Below, one piece after another: positions 20,956 through 35,900 of a stretch of DNA of 64,000 bases. The notes beneath the pieces are model-generated. The model was not told the DNA's origin, ran no database searches, and worked only from the letters and a program-made list of their open reading frames with translations. The stretch comes from Timema cristinae. Its lineage: Eukaryota; Arthropoda; Insecta; Phasmatodea; Timematidae. Position 1 is the stretch's first letter, and each line of letters starts with the position of its first letter. Location: the NCBI GenBank assembly GCA_039000515.1, contig JBCFYV010011135.1, positions 25,413,725 to 25,477,724 of the forward strand. Reading direction: 5' to 3'. A program made the translations under genes and the position numbers.

Positions 20956-23900
20956 TTTACCTTATACTATAACATAAAGGGAGATGTATTGGAAATATAA
21001 TTTGTCCACTCAGGTATTATATGTGCCACGTCCTGGTTTTGAATTGCTCTAAAACTGTTCCCATTTGAAGTCGAGCGCCTTCCATTTAAAAACTGCGCTC
21101 GCCTCTGATGAAATGCGGCGGCGGCAGTTGACGAGAAGAATCTTTTCACTAGGAATGAGAGTTTTCTATTCTGACGGACGGTTTGGCGGAGGCCCGTCTC
21201 GCCTCTTCTGGTAACTTGCTGGGGTCTGTCATGATATCTGTCGCTGTGCTCAGGTACCTTAAGGAGTTCAGCACAGCTGCAAAAGAAAATATTTGACAGG
21301 TGACAGAGCACTCAACTTGTCCAATGAAAATTTCCGACTTTTTTCCCCTGATCATTTCTCAAAATTCCCTACTCAACAGTATGTCACACGTTCTACCCCA
21401 GCCCTCCAAACCTTTTTTTTTATGAATAAAAAAGTTTTAAAATTTAAATAAACATGTTTTTATTCGTATTAACATAGTCTACTAGGAATTATACAGTTAT
21501 AACATATATTATACAGCTACAAAAAAAATAAAAAAGGCAGTTTGAATCATATTGTAATTTATTGACTATTATATTTCGTATTTTGATTAAAACAACATTC
21601 ACCGGGATTTTTTTTTTTTTTTTTTTGTAAATTACCAAATTCCCGACTTATTCACGTTTCTTCCCCAACCACTTCAAATTCCCGGCTAATTCCAGTTTTT
21701 CCCGATTTTCCCGTATGGTAGACACCCTGGACAGAGCATGCACATCCGATTCACCCCTCACCCAATAAGCTCCTCACAACATAAAAAACAACAACTTGAC
21801 CTTGTGTTATTGTTTTGAGAAAATTATATAGATGTGGTCAAATCCACTATTTTCTTAATCTTGTAAAAAAATTATGAATGTTAGAGAAAATATAAATATA
21901 ATAAAATAACAGTCCGACACCTTAGTTCAGTCGGTAGAATATCTGCCTACTAAGCTAAGGGTCCGGCATGGCCGGAAATTTATCAGTGATCAATTTCAAA
22001 ATGATAAATTAACGACTGGGGACTGGATGTTGTGTCTGTCCTAGTCTTAAGTTATATTATAATATATATGAAGCTACGACAAGCCTAGCAAGCCGGTAGT
22101 GGGAAAAATATGGCTTTAATAAAAAACTAACCACAGGCTGAAAAGAGTAACGGATGTACATAAAAAAATAGAATAACAGAAAATATTTGAGATATTTAAC
22201 ATTTACTTTCTGAACCGAGTGCATGATAATTTCTGAGTGATAGCAAAAGGGAGGGTCCCCAATTTTACAGGGTTCTTTTACATGCCATGATTGACACGGG
22301 ACCAATTTCTGTACTTCCCCTACAAAGGAAGTTGTTCTATGGATTTTTATCGCTAAAAAAAAAAAAAGAAGAAAAAATCCATCGACCCCGCTTTACCCCG
22401 GCTGGGTTTGAATCCTCGAACATCGGGTCCTGAGGTAAGCACTTTACTCTAAGACAATTAAGGTCATCAATAGAAAATAAAAATAAGAGTTAGTTGTAAA
22501 CATTTACTGTTATTATACATTCAGCAGGCCAGCCATAAATCACATAATTCTTTTTTTTTTAGGGGTGTGCGAGTTCTTAAAAATGGAAGTTCGAGTCGAG
22601 TATTAGAAGCTGCTCAGACTCGATTTGAAGATTTTTTTACAAAACTTTAAAAAAAAACCTCCAAGTCGTTCCTTTTGTCTAATTTAAAAAAAATTACAAT
22701 TTATTATTTTATTTGTATTTGTGTGATTATTTATTTTTTTCACACAAAATATCTACTCCAAAAAAAATTATGTTTGTTACTATTTATGGTCTATACATGG
22801 ATCTTTAACAGAAATTTAAATATTTATCTCATACATATATAAATATTGTTCTATACCATTTAAACATGGGGCAGGAAGGGGGGGGGGACACTTTTGGAGT
22901 GAGGCTAAAAGGGGGGTGTGGGTGGGCTTTTTTTCTCATTCAAACATGACCCTAAGTGAAAAGTACCTATACATTCACACCCCTAGCTTAATTTATTATT
23001 ATTTTTATAGCTTTTCCCCTCCCTTATTAAACAAAGTAGACAATTGAGGACGTGTGCAAGAATGAGAAATCTTTAAAAGAGTGAGGAATAAGTGAGGAAA
23101 GTTGAGACTCCCCTCGTGTCTCACTCGTTAGATAATGTCATCTTTTCCACACACACTTTTCATTCTTTAATACGGAAGCTATCCCCCCCCCCCTCCCAAT
23201 CAACTGTGTTATGTAGGGAAACTTTCGTGACATTAAAAAGAAGGACTAAGATTTAATACTACTCAGAATCTATTTTAAATCATGAATTTAATAATAATAA
23301 TACTTTATTACACATTTTAAATTATTAACAATACTATTAATTTTTCAACACTATATTGTATTAGCTCGAATAAAGTATGTATGGCCTTGCACATAATACG
23401 ACTCTTATATTTTGAAGGTTTTCTACCTGAAATCTAAATGGTCTCAACTATACCAGAAGGTAAAAACTAAATAAATTTAACATAGTTCTATTAGGTCCAC
23501 ATTATGTGTATTTTATTATCAGAAACACAACACAGATTCTTCCGGCAACTAACAGTCGACTACTGATTTAAAAGTTCAGTTACATTGAAGGGTGGAGATC
23601 TTCCTTCTCTCTCTCTCTCTCTCTCATAGTTTCGTCCATGAGTTTATTATTAGACGTGCACAGGTGTGATAGTTGCTGGGCTCGAGCTGGTTTCTCACTT
23701 GTTTTTGACCATGAATTCATTGTTAGACATACGCATGCATATCGATTACTACCAATCGCCCAGTACAGTAACAGTCATCAGTGCTACGAAATAGAGAATA
23801 TACTTCTGTATTGATGATTTCTTTCGTTGGAAAATATCAGACTCTGTATAAATGATTCAAAAATGAGGTGGCCCAATGGCTAGATAATTTTATAATAAAG

Positions 23901-26900
23901 GAAATTGATAAAACTAAAGAAAGAGGAAAAATAAACTACTAAGAATAAGAATAAATTTGATGAAGAAAGCCCACCTAGGGAAAGAGGAAAGATGAGGGAA
24001 GAATCCAATGCACAAAGGTGACATCTTCTTCCTTTCTTCTGTCTTCTATAGTAGAAGTAGTCACACACACATTTTAAACACAAATATAATAATATTTCGG
24101 CATTGTTGCCTTTGTATAAAATAAGAGTAAAGTTTTTGGAAGGTCATTTTTGGAGATAAAACCTCACACTATATTCGGGCCAGTAAGGTAATTTAAGTGT
24201 AATATCTATAGTACATAACACTGTGATTTACCCTACCCCCCCTTCCCCCCCCCCCCCCCCATGAAACATCATGTCCCCCTCAGCCCCGTTCTTTCTCAAA
24301 AGTATTAGGTTACATAGTTTATTGATAACCCCATACCATTATTATTATCATCACCGCGTCTTACTACCCGTTCTGGTTAAACGCACTTACGCTAAAGTGT
24401 AATGGTAGGGTGATTGTGAGATGAAATGGAGGACCTACAGTTTAACGTGGAATCCGAACCACGGTGGAGGCCTGGCATTCCCACACATTCACAAGTTGTG
24501 ATTAATACACGTGTTGTCAGAGGTGAAGGAAGGGTTTGGTAATCAGATAGATCTGTACCAGGACCGAGGATTGAACCCCGGACTCTCAGCATAGAAGTCT
24601 GACATGTTGCCCCTAAACTGCGGCATTTAGCCGGTCTCTTAAGGACGTGAAATGTTTTGTACCTGGTCTGAGAGTGACTAGTGAACAGTGCTGTTCCACC
24701 CACAGAAGGGTTGATCTGAAGAGATCCTCGAGGCTGGCTGTCGAAACCATCTGGTTGAAGGACACTAGCAGAGGCTCAAAAAGGATGCTAAACTGGACAA
24801 GTGTTAAGGGCACATCATATTTTTTATTAAATAAATAAAATGTTTTATTCTGAAAAACTATATAGCAAAGTAAAGATTTTAATTTATTTGAGGTGTTTAA
24901 CATGCACTTTCAGAACTGACTGATTATACCAGCACACAAGAATTTCTATGAGCGAGAGCGAAAGAGCCTACCTACTTTACTGGGAAAGGTATTTTAACAT
25001 ACCTTTCAGTGTTCTTTTAACTGTCACAATCAACATGGGACCGACGCCTTTACCAACCATCTGAAATACGTTGCGCTACAGATTTTTATCACTTAAGAAA
25101 TATCCGTCAATCCCGGCTGGGTTTGAACCACCAAAAATCAGGTCCCGAGGCAAGCACTTTATCCCAAGACCACCTAGGTCAAGCAAAGATAGATCAAATC
25201 AACTTTTATTTTTTTCGAAACTTAATCATTTTACCTACAAATCCAGAGTTAAAAAAAATAATAATTGTAGACTTAAAAGAGATTTGTTTTATTCAGGGTT
25301 GTCACTATTTTCTTACCACCAAATTCCCGGCGTTTTTTCTGGTGTTCTCTTTGATATTCACTTCTTTTTAATCCTCATTACATGAGCATACCATCAGATT
25401 CAAGTACTTCTTCTTTCACAATTTATATATTTAATATAGTACAATAACTTTGGAATAATTTATTTAGCTTAATTTCATTTAATACAGTTCCTTATTCATG
25501 TTAGTTTTATATTTATTATTTGTTACACAGATATTTACCACCATTTTATGAGTTGGAAGGTCAAAGGAGGGTAAAGGACTGTGGGATATAGGTCGACAGT
25601 GAGTCAAGTTCGATTAAGGTGTCTGTCACACCAAGTGCGACATGGATAGTTTTTTTTGTATATATGTGGATGTGTTACTTAACCTAAAATAATCTCTGTT
25701 AGCAACAAACCTAAAAGAGTTCAAGAGCTGCAGCTTAATTAATCCCTTGTTCACTATTCCTTCCCATTCTAATGCATCGACTCATAAAGTAGACCAGCTT
25801 TGTCGGCGCGAATATCAAATTGGATGAATTAAGTTACTCAATTCGGTATTTTACTTTATTATCTCGAGTACTTTGGTTTGTTTCGACCACCGGCTCATCT
25901 AGCCTGTCGTGGCCTACAGCTCCGTAGCTGGAATGCTGCAGGTATAGGTTCCCGGGTAGACCTTTTCTTGGTGGTAACCTTCCCTAATTGAGACTACAGG
26001 TGGCGATGAGGAGCAGAGAACAGAAAGTATGCAAAGTGAGAGGAGAAGAATGGTGGAGGGATAGAGGAAGATGGGAGACATTTTAGTCCACTACTAATTG
26101 TTTTTGCATTTTTATCGCATAACTGAAACAAAGAGGTGTCGACTATCCCAAGTAATTTAAACCGTGAGTTTGGGAGTGAAGTGGACTGTATTATGTTTTG
26201 TTACTCACAATGATGGCCAAAATAAACTCGTGCACACACGGTTTTGTTGATTTAATTATTGCGAAATATAACCCAACGCCAACTCAACACGGTTTGAAAT
26301 GTTTATACGCCGATATTTTAAAAGTGTGATCGGCCCCCGATGGATTCGGAAACAACAAGTCAAAGACAAGGCAACACTGTACCACTGCTCACGAACAAAA
26401 AATACAAACGACGAGTGTTAAAAACAATAGTAAAATTGTGTATACACCGCAAATAAACCACCGAACACAAAGTTTTTGGCACCAACACACAAATATACAA
26501 TCTCCAAACACCGTGGTTTAACTCCAGTTCTGTATTCTAAATAACATTTGAGTCTCGTCATCGTCAAATACCAAGACGTATTCTAATGTGCGTTATGAAG
26601 GATACAATCCAAAACTTCCAGTTTTCCAAGGTCCTCACCCTGACGTATTCGTCAAACATCTCCTTCATCTTACTGCTCCTCTGTCTCGACACTGGCGCCC
26701 CAGTGGCCGGCAGCATGGACTGGCAGTTGCTGTGACCAACCAACATTGGAGGGGGAGTTAGATAGACAACTTTTTAAAAATTCAAAGCAAAGTTGTAAAA
26801 AAAAAAATTATAAAAAAAAAGGATTGGAATGGATTTTTTTTTAAAGCATTTCTTACTACCTGCTTGGGTTATCCAAATATACTTTGATGTTTTAGGGGTA

Positions 26901-29900
26901 AGGAAGGTTGGATTTAGAGTAAGTGTACCCCCATTTACATAGAGGTAGAGTGGAAATACCACCCTCATTACACCTGATCGAGATTTGAACACCAATCTCA
27001 CTGTCATTGGCAGTCTAGTCTATTGTGAAAATGGTTTGAAGCCGTTTTTAATCCAGGGGAACAGTTTGCAGTCACTTACCTTATGGCGGCGTTGAGACTT
27101 TCGATCTGTTGCTTCAAACTATCCATCTCCTCTCTGAGCTGGGAGCGATCAGACGTAGCTGCCGAATGTGATCGGCTCCCTTCTGTAGCATAGCCGCTTT
27201 GCTCAGCTGAAAAGGGTTGTCCATCAAGTTATTATTATTATTACACCGTGTCTTACTACCATTCGGGTTATACGCACTTACGCTAATGTGTAATGGTAGG
27301 GTGATTGTGAGATGAAATGGAGGACCTACAGTTTAACGTGGGATCCGAACCACGGTGGAGGCCTGTCATTCCCACATTACAAGTTGTAATTAATACACGT
27401 CTTGACAGAGGTGAAGGAAGGGTTTGGTAATCAGATAAATCTGTGCGGACCGAGGATTGAACCATGGCCCCCCAGTAAAGAATCCTGACACATTACCCCT
27501 AGATCGTCAGGTCACCCTCCATCAAGTTATATTCAGGCAGAAAAAGCATGAAATACGCTACGAGGGTCATTGAACTTTTTTTTTTTTGCACCACGACATA
27601 CCATCCGAGATATTAACTGTAATCATATTGATAGGGTAGGGATGAAGAGGGTTCAATTTAAGAATGTACTTACATTTAAATTAACAGGGTGAGAAAACAT
27701 TTATTGGGGAAAAAACATAAAAAAAACACCTTCAGCATATTTGACTTAAAATTCAAACATTGACCTCGCTGTCACTGACAAACTGGACCCAAGATGACCT
27801 TACTTTTTAATCCGTGTACCCAATGATGCAGGCTTTGATTAATGTTATAAATAAAAGCCCATTTCGCAGATAATTAACCAAGACAATGCTCGAACCAGAA
27901 AAACCCCATCAAAGCTGTGTTTTCTGCATCCTTTACTTGACAACAAGCTAAAGTGCAATCTGATTTAATAGTTTTTCCATTTTAAAATAATTGTTTTCAA
28001 CTTCAGTGTATTTTAAGAAAATACGATTAAACAGTCCTAATGTAGCGACGTTCTATACCGGATAATATGGAGTTCGAGTGTAAATAATTTTACGTATAAG
28101 TTCACCTACTTTTTTTAAAATTATTTTCACAGTACATTAACTTTGTTTTAAGAGCATCTGTTCATTTTCTGAGTGTGATGGTAAATAGAAACAGTAATTG
28201 TAAGGGGGGTATGAGAGGTTAAACACGAAAGAAATTTTTAAAATCTATACTATATAGTATTTCATTTTTGTAAATGGAACATCGGCTACATAGCAAGAAC
28301 AAGTGAAAATGGAGTGACAAATGAACTACTTTACAAATTCGGTGAATGTTTTACAGTGAATATGTACCGATTTGTTTATTTAAAACATACTTGTTAACAT
28401 CGAGAACAGGGCCGGATAATCGCGACTTTAACCCACATTTTAAAAACTACACATTTTTCGGCCATGCCATAAATCAAACCCGGGACCCTTAACTCAGTTG
28501 AAAAACATGCTACCAACTGAGCTAAGGTGTCGGATAAGTCGGGTTCTTATCACTTAATTCCCGATCCTCACCATAAAATCGGTCAAACAATATGTTGGCG
28601 TATACCTTGGCGTTTGGATTTTGATTGAGCTGCGGGATGAGGGAATGCAGCATGTCAAACCCGTTCTTGATGTTGCAACGTCTTTTCTGTTCTGCGTTGA
28701 TGTGACCCATGCGTCGGTGCTCCTGGAAGAAAGTCAACCATAACCCTAACGCAAGGAATGTCTTGGAATGAAATAAGAAATGTTTTTTTAACACCTTCAT
28801 AACTAGATACTGTAGAACATCACTAGCCTTGACCTATTATTATTATTATTATTATATTATTAGCACCGCGTCTTACTACCCGTTCGGGTTGTACGCACTT
28901 ACGCTAATGTGTAATGGTAGGGTGATTGTGAGATGAAATGAAGGACCTACAGTTTAACGTGGAATCCGAACCACGGTGGCGACCTGGCATTCCACACATT
29001 CACAAGTTGTGATTAATACACGTCTTGTCAGAGGTGAAGGAAGGGTTTGGCTATCAGATAAATCTGTGCTGGGACCGAGGATTGAACCCCAGACCCCCAG
29101 AACAGAAGTCTGACACCTTACCCCTAGACCTTGACACTATTAAACTGTTCTTCGCATAATTCAGACAGCCCTATTCCCAAAATAATACATTAATAAAGTT
29201 GATGAAAAAAAAAGCTCGGTTATTAATTGAAATAAATTTGTACTAAAAGAAAACAACACAAGATCAATCTGTCATGTTCTAAGTAAATCGTTATATTTGA
29301 AAAGGTACAGAAAAGTGATAGAAACACACACAAAAAAGGAACAAACAATGCTGCGACTGGACAAAGAGTATTGGCTGCCTCTGAAGAAAAATCGACCACT
29401 ACCGCCAAATACACTGCCGCTGTTAATGGATAGTGCCAACATTTAGGATAGAGGTGTCAAGTTGTCAGCACAACAAACTCTCTAGCCATTAATGTTTACT
29501 CGTAGAATTTCTAGACCGGAGCTGCTACTTACTTATTCAAGTTTGACCCATCATTTGTCCTCACTTGGCTGAGTTTGACCTAGTGCTATACATCGGGAAT
29601 CAAATTGAACCTTTAGCCAGATATTCTGACCACAGAGGGGATCTGTCAAATAAATTACTAACCCAAATGTCAACAATCTTCCGTCATAACCGAAATTGAA
29701 ATTTTCTTTAAAAAAAATAATAATAAAAAAAAAAAATGCTCGTCTACCTTAGGAGGGGCAGCGTTGATATTTTTCGGACTCCTGTAGTGGGCCCTATCGG
29801 AGTCCTGTCGCGGTTGGATCTGTTTTTGAGGCGACAGGGGACTGCCAAGGTTGAGAGGAGATGAGAGAGGGGAGATATTGAGACTCGCAGGCGACGGCAC

Positions 29901-32900
29901 AGCTGAACTGTCCGAAGGAGAGTCAGCGCCTCTGTTGCACGATGGCGCCACCATTGTGTTGAGGAGGATCTGTTTTAAATAATTTCATTCTCATTAATAA
30001 TGATGCCCCCCCCCCCCCCTTCCTTCTGAGAAATAGAATAACATGTTAAGATGTAGGCATCTCAAATCAAAACAAATATTATTCGCAAGTTTTGAATAGT
30101 CACCGAATAATATTCTAGTTTAATATGTGAAAATTATTAAATAGAATTAGTTACACATTATAGAAAAACATGAGACCAGTTTTGAACCCAAGTGCTATAA
30201 GATCTTGAAAGTTTTTCACCATGTTCATAAAACAATAGTTCACCTTGTCAAAGTTGAGTGGTAAAAAACTATAAACTCTTTCAATATATTATATCTTCGG
30301 TCGTCAAAGTTAACAAATCTGTTATGCATTATCCAAGGGTGCAATTATAGGCTATAGAAAGATTTTATAAAGACTGTTTTTGGGGGAAGAAATTGGCTTA
30401 TTTTCTGGTCAATATTTTATTATTTACTAAGCATTTACTTTGCTTCAGAGCCTGCTTTGGCGACATAGTTGTGTTATTTCAATTACGTCTATAATTTGTC
30501 TGTTATGGATACTTGTGATCATCTACGAGTCAAATTTAATATGACGTAGAGTTAATTGTGGTCATAATAGACTGTTTTTACACCTTTGTAAAGACGGTAA
30601 AAATTATGTTTGGGGTATAGTTCTAGAACAGCCGAAAAATATCCGTCGCTTGGGTGAGTGGAACTTTTTCTTATTTCATTTAAAAGTGTTTTGCTTCTTT
30701 TTTTTTACCTGTTTTAATGTTTGTAATAATATATGGCTGATTTCAATCTTTGTGATATTTTAAGAAATAAATGGTTTAGAATAGAACAGTTAAGGCGTAC
30801 TAGACCCGAAAATAATCATCCTGCATTCGGAGAAATTTTATTTAATATCTATTTATTTCATGTAGGCGCATCACCCAAATCGTGTTCGCATGCCCCGGGC
30901 AAAGCACACTCACCACAGATTCTCCACCACTGTACTAGTGAATCAGGTGACCTCACCTGTCCGGAGGGTTGCATTGATGTCATGGAAACAGGCGTGGTGA
31001 TTAACAGAGCCGTGGTGGTCTTGGGCCCAGGAGTTGCGCCCGATGGCATGGGTAAAATAGGAACCACCGAGGAGGTCTTCAGACCAGACTTATCAGCTGC
31101 CGTGAAGTTGTACAAACCGGTGGTATCTGGCCGGTGGAGAAAAACCAAACACATAACATATCAAAACCTTGCTTTGTGTGAGGATCACTTCTTTTTTTTA
31201 AGAGCTAGATAAAATCGAGACTCAAGAACATAATTGATAAAAAATAAAGAAACTTTAGGGGTATGTGAAACTATGAAACTTTGACATGGCTTCGAAACAA
31301 ACATCAGTTTCAACTTCGTTTCGAAACAAATTCTGGCTTCAAAACTTCACCAATAAAAATGATAGCTAAAATACTCCATTTATGTTCAATTATAGCCAAT
31401 CTGAGCGGTCTTATACATTACAAATTATTATCAATATAAAAAAATCTGAAGTAATTGAAATTCATGTTGTGATAATAAATTGATTTATAAGAGTAAGAGT
31501 AATATTAGACTACAAACAATCGTGCAATAAAATATTTTCCAAGTTAATAAAGTTGTATGAATAACAACAATTTAATATTTTTTCAAGCATAAACAACTAA
31601 AAGAAAATGTTAAAATTTTGATTCAGCTTCAATAATATTTCATATATTCGATTCGAGTTCATTTCGAATTGAAAAAGTGGACTTTGCACATCCCTAGAAA
31701 TTTAGAAATTGGCTTTGAAACAGATACCAGCTTCGACTTTGCATTGCTTTAACAATAATTAATGAAGCTTCACCAATAAAAATAATGACAGTTAAAATAC
31801 TCATTTTACAGTCAATTATATTCATGTGGAAAATATCTGAAGTAATCGAATTGTAAGTTATGATAGTAGCATTATAAATACAAATAAAACAAAATATTAC
31901 AAACAATTGTGCAATATTTTTTTATATGATTTTAGTACAGTATATACAAATGTGTTGTCGCCAACATTGTTTTATGGATATGAAGCGTGAATTTGTCGGG
32001 AGAAACACAAGAGCAAGGTGAATGCAGTTGTAATGAGATATATATGAGAAATGTATGCGAAAAAATTCGTATGGCCAGAATCAGTAATGAATGGGTGCTG
32101 AATGAGCACATTTATTATAATGTTCATCCATAAAGTATTAAATTAATGGTCTGGGCTCCGGTTGTTTAGTTTTTATTATAATTATGTTGGGGCCGAACCA
32201 CCGATGCGGTCTAGGACAACTGGGCGCTTGTAAACTGGATATTGGTAAACCAAGACAAATGGCCCGGGCGCCAGTGTATAAATGTTATAATTGGTTTTTT
32301 TACTACATTCATTATTAGTTATTTAAAAAAAAAAATCATAACATAGGAGACTAAATTTGTGTATATTTATAAAGTCAGACTATTTGATACCATAAATTTT
32401 GAAATTATTTTATAACACAAAAAACCATGAAAAATAAGAATTTTGCATAAAATAAACAATGTAAAGATGAATTAACTTAACTAAACCTAACCAGTGCCTA
32501 GTAGTTTGTTTTCATTTTTTACAACTATAACATATCAAAACAAATTGATCCTGGTGCCCAGTCTTCTCAGTGTCCAGTTCGCAAGTGCCCAGTTGTTCGA
32601 ATCCGCCACCAATGAACAGCATTAAAGCTTTAAAATATGTTCTAATTAGACTTTTTTTTTTCTTTGATTTTTTTTTATCAAACCTTAGAATCTCGAATAT
32701 TCTTTAGGATTCAAAGTATTCAACGGTTTGAGGATACGAGGGTTCCATCCCTAACTCTTTCCGAGACCGTCACAAGGTGGCGGTAGTTGGTACGTACTCG
32801 TGGTCAGCAGATGGGCAAGCAGGGGTTGTAGACCTCCCGTGGAGAGGGTCGTATTGAGGGCAGAGTCGCTGGATGACGACACCAGTGGGGGTGGGTGTTT

Positions 32901-35900
32901 CCTCTGATGTTGGTGCTGCTGATGTTGCGCGACGACACTGCCCATCCCTAGCGCTGAGCCACTGTGAGATCTCTTATTCAGTTGGTTGTACTGATCACAC
33001 GCACAAACAAACAAAGAGCTTTAATTCCATATACAGGACAGAACTTACATTACAAATTACTTTTAACTTTACATCCATTACAGTTTCCAGCTTGTGGCCT
33101 GGGTCAGTTTTTTTTACTATTTATTATATTTTCTACCACCAGCTGGTTAGGCCTGTCGTAGCTTCATATGCCTTATAATATAACTTAAGACTAGGACAGA
33201 CACAACGTCCAGTCCCCCGGCTGTTTCACACTCCTCCCTGATGAGTTCCGATATAAATGAAACCTAGGTCGGGGGATTGGGTGGTGACGATTTATTTTCT
33301 TTAAGAAGCAGCCATTACCGCTTTGTCCATTGGCAGCAGTGTAAAGTGTGAACTGTGTTCTTCTTTTCATTGTAAAAGTCATATTGTGTTCGTCCCCTTT
33401 TATATTTTTCTATCCACTTTTCCTGTACCTTCTTCCAAATATAATACTAATAATATTAGTAAATTTAATTTTATATTATCACTATTTCTTATAAATAGAG
33501 TATTTTAGTGTTTGACTTATTTATTTTCTTGGAATCAAAGCTTTTTTTCTGTTGGTCGTATTGAAAAAATTAAGGTGTCATTTAAAATAGATGGCATCTT
33601 AAAATCAAAGAAATACATTCTGTTTTCATTCAAGATCGATTCGAACTTGGCTCAAAGTCAAAAATGTCAACTAGCCCACCCCTACAAAATACTCAAAATT
33701 TTTCCTGTTATTACACAAGACCTTTTTCAATTTCCCCTACCTTACTCTTTTTTCCCCGTTTTCTTTGTGTGTGTTTTATGACAACCATCTATCTTATACA
33801 GTCCACTCACTCCCTGACCAAACAATAATAATAATATTTAGCACCGCGTCTTACTAACCGTTCGGGTTATACGCTTTAAGTACTAATTACACTAATGGAT
33901 TAGGAATTGGGAAGTTTAAATTAGAGGAAGTGAGCCCACATTTGCGTGGAGGTAGAGTGGAAAACCATTTAGGAAAAACCACCCCCAGTTCACCCGACCA
34001 AGATTCGAACCTGGATCTCCCCGTCCTCAGCAGTCGGGCTCAACACGACAAGCGCGTTAGCCAACTACGCCACAGAGACCAAACAATAAGTATAAAACAG
34101 TGTTTGAAGAGGAAACGACTAAGATACATCTCTTCTATACACAGACAAATCATTTTCCATGATTGACTTCAAAATAACATAATATTCATACATATTTTTA
34201 ATTCCATGACTTTTCCAGGGTGTCCAAGTTGTTCTCTACTGTGGCCATCCTGAACATGACAGCTGATACTAAACATAAAGATCTTTCTAAGTTCTATTCG
34301 CAGTGCTAAACTTTTTACTGTATTATTTTGGTCCTTGTTTAAATGTTGTATAAACATGGACAGCGGATGTAAAATGAGCCAATAAAGTGGAGGCCATGGG
34401 AATGAAGATTGTGAGGAACATGTTAGCTGTCATGAGGAGAAACAAGAGTAGGAATGAAGTCTGGGAAAGAGTTGGAGTACAGGGAGTACATGAGATAGTT
34501 GAGGAAGAAAGGTTGAGATGGTATAGGCATGTAATGAGGATGTTGGAGTACATGAGATAGTAGAGAACGCAAGACTGAGATGGTATGGTCATGTAATGAG
34601 GATGTTGGAGTACATGAGATAGTAAGAGAAGCAAGACTGAGATGGTATGGACATGTAATGAGGATGTTTGAGTACATGAGATAGTAGAGGAAGCAAGACT
34701 GAGATGGTATAGTCAGGGAATGAGGATGTTGGAGTACAGGAGATAGTAGAGGAAGCAAGACTGAGATGGTATGGTCATGTAATGAGGATGTTGGAGTACA
34801 TGAGATAGTAGAGGAAGCAAGACTGAGATGGTATGGTCACGTAATGAGGATGTTGGAGTACATGAGATAGTAGAGGAAGCAAGACTGAGATGGTATGGTC
34901 ACGTAATGAGGATGTTGGAGTACATGAGATAGTAGAGGAAGCAAGACTGAGATGGTATGGACATGTAATGAGGATGTTGGAGTACATGAGATAGTAGAGG
35001 AAGCAAGACTGAGATGGTATGGACATGTAATGAGGATGTTTGAGTACATGAGATAGTAGAGGAAGCAAGACTGAGATGGTATAGTCATGGAATGAGGATG
35101 TTGGAGTACACGAGATAGTAGAGGAAGCAAGACTGAGATGGTATGGTCACGTAATGAGGATGTTGGAGTACATGAGATAGTAGAGGAAGCAAGACTAAGA
35201 TGGTATGGTCACGTAATAGGATGTTGGAGTACATGAGATAGTAGAGGAAGCAAGACTGAGATGGTATGGTCACGTAATGAGGATGTTGGAGTACATGAGA
35301 TAGTAGAGGAAGCAAGACTGAGATGGTATGGACATGTAATGAGGATGTTGGAGTACATGAGATAGTAGAGGAAGCAAGACTGAGATGGTATGGACATGTA
35401 ATGAGGATGTTGGAGTACATGAGATAGTAGAGGAAGCAAGATTGAGATGATACAGTTGTGTAGTGAAGATGAAAAAGGAGAGGATACCAAAGAGAATGAT
35501 AGAGATGAAGTATGTAGGAAAAAGATAGCAAGGGAGAACAAGAAAGATATGGGAGGTGCAGATAACAGCAAGTGTGTAAGTGAAGAGGAAAAGAATGGAA
35601 GCAATTATAGGAAGAATGGGGAGGGAAGGATAGAGGAAGATTGAGGCATTTTACTAAACTGACCCGGACAGAGGCTGTAAACCATTTATGATGATGATGA
35701 TGATGAGAGCTCTCAAAGCAACCCACCTTTGGTATGGTGAATTTTTCCTCTGCGATCGATGGGCCGATGGGTGGTGAAATGTTGGCGACCTGGTGGGCTG
35801 GGGACGTTATCGTCGCTTCAGGAATGGACGAAACAGGCGGCGACACCGAAAGATTGTACACCTTGTAGCTTTGGGTGGAGGTGGGGGAAAACCTATAATA

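Noticed and set aside
30733..31212. 159-codon plus-strand ORF
   Set aside because: Its middle is the antisense of a Mondo exon (30957-31126) with good splice sites; the ends are AT-rich filler.
34486..35472. CRISPR-like array
   Set aside because: The units are contiguous without unique spacers, and the genome is eukaryotic.
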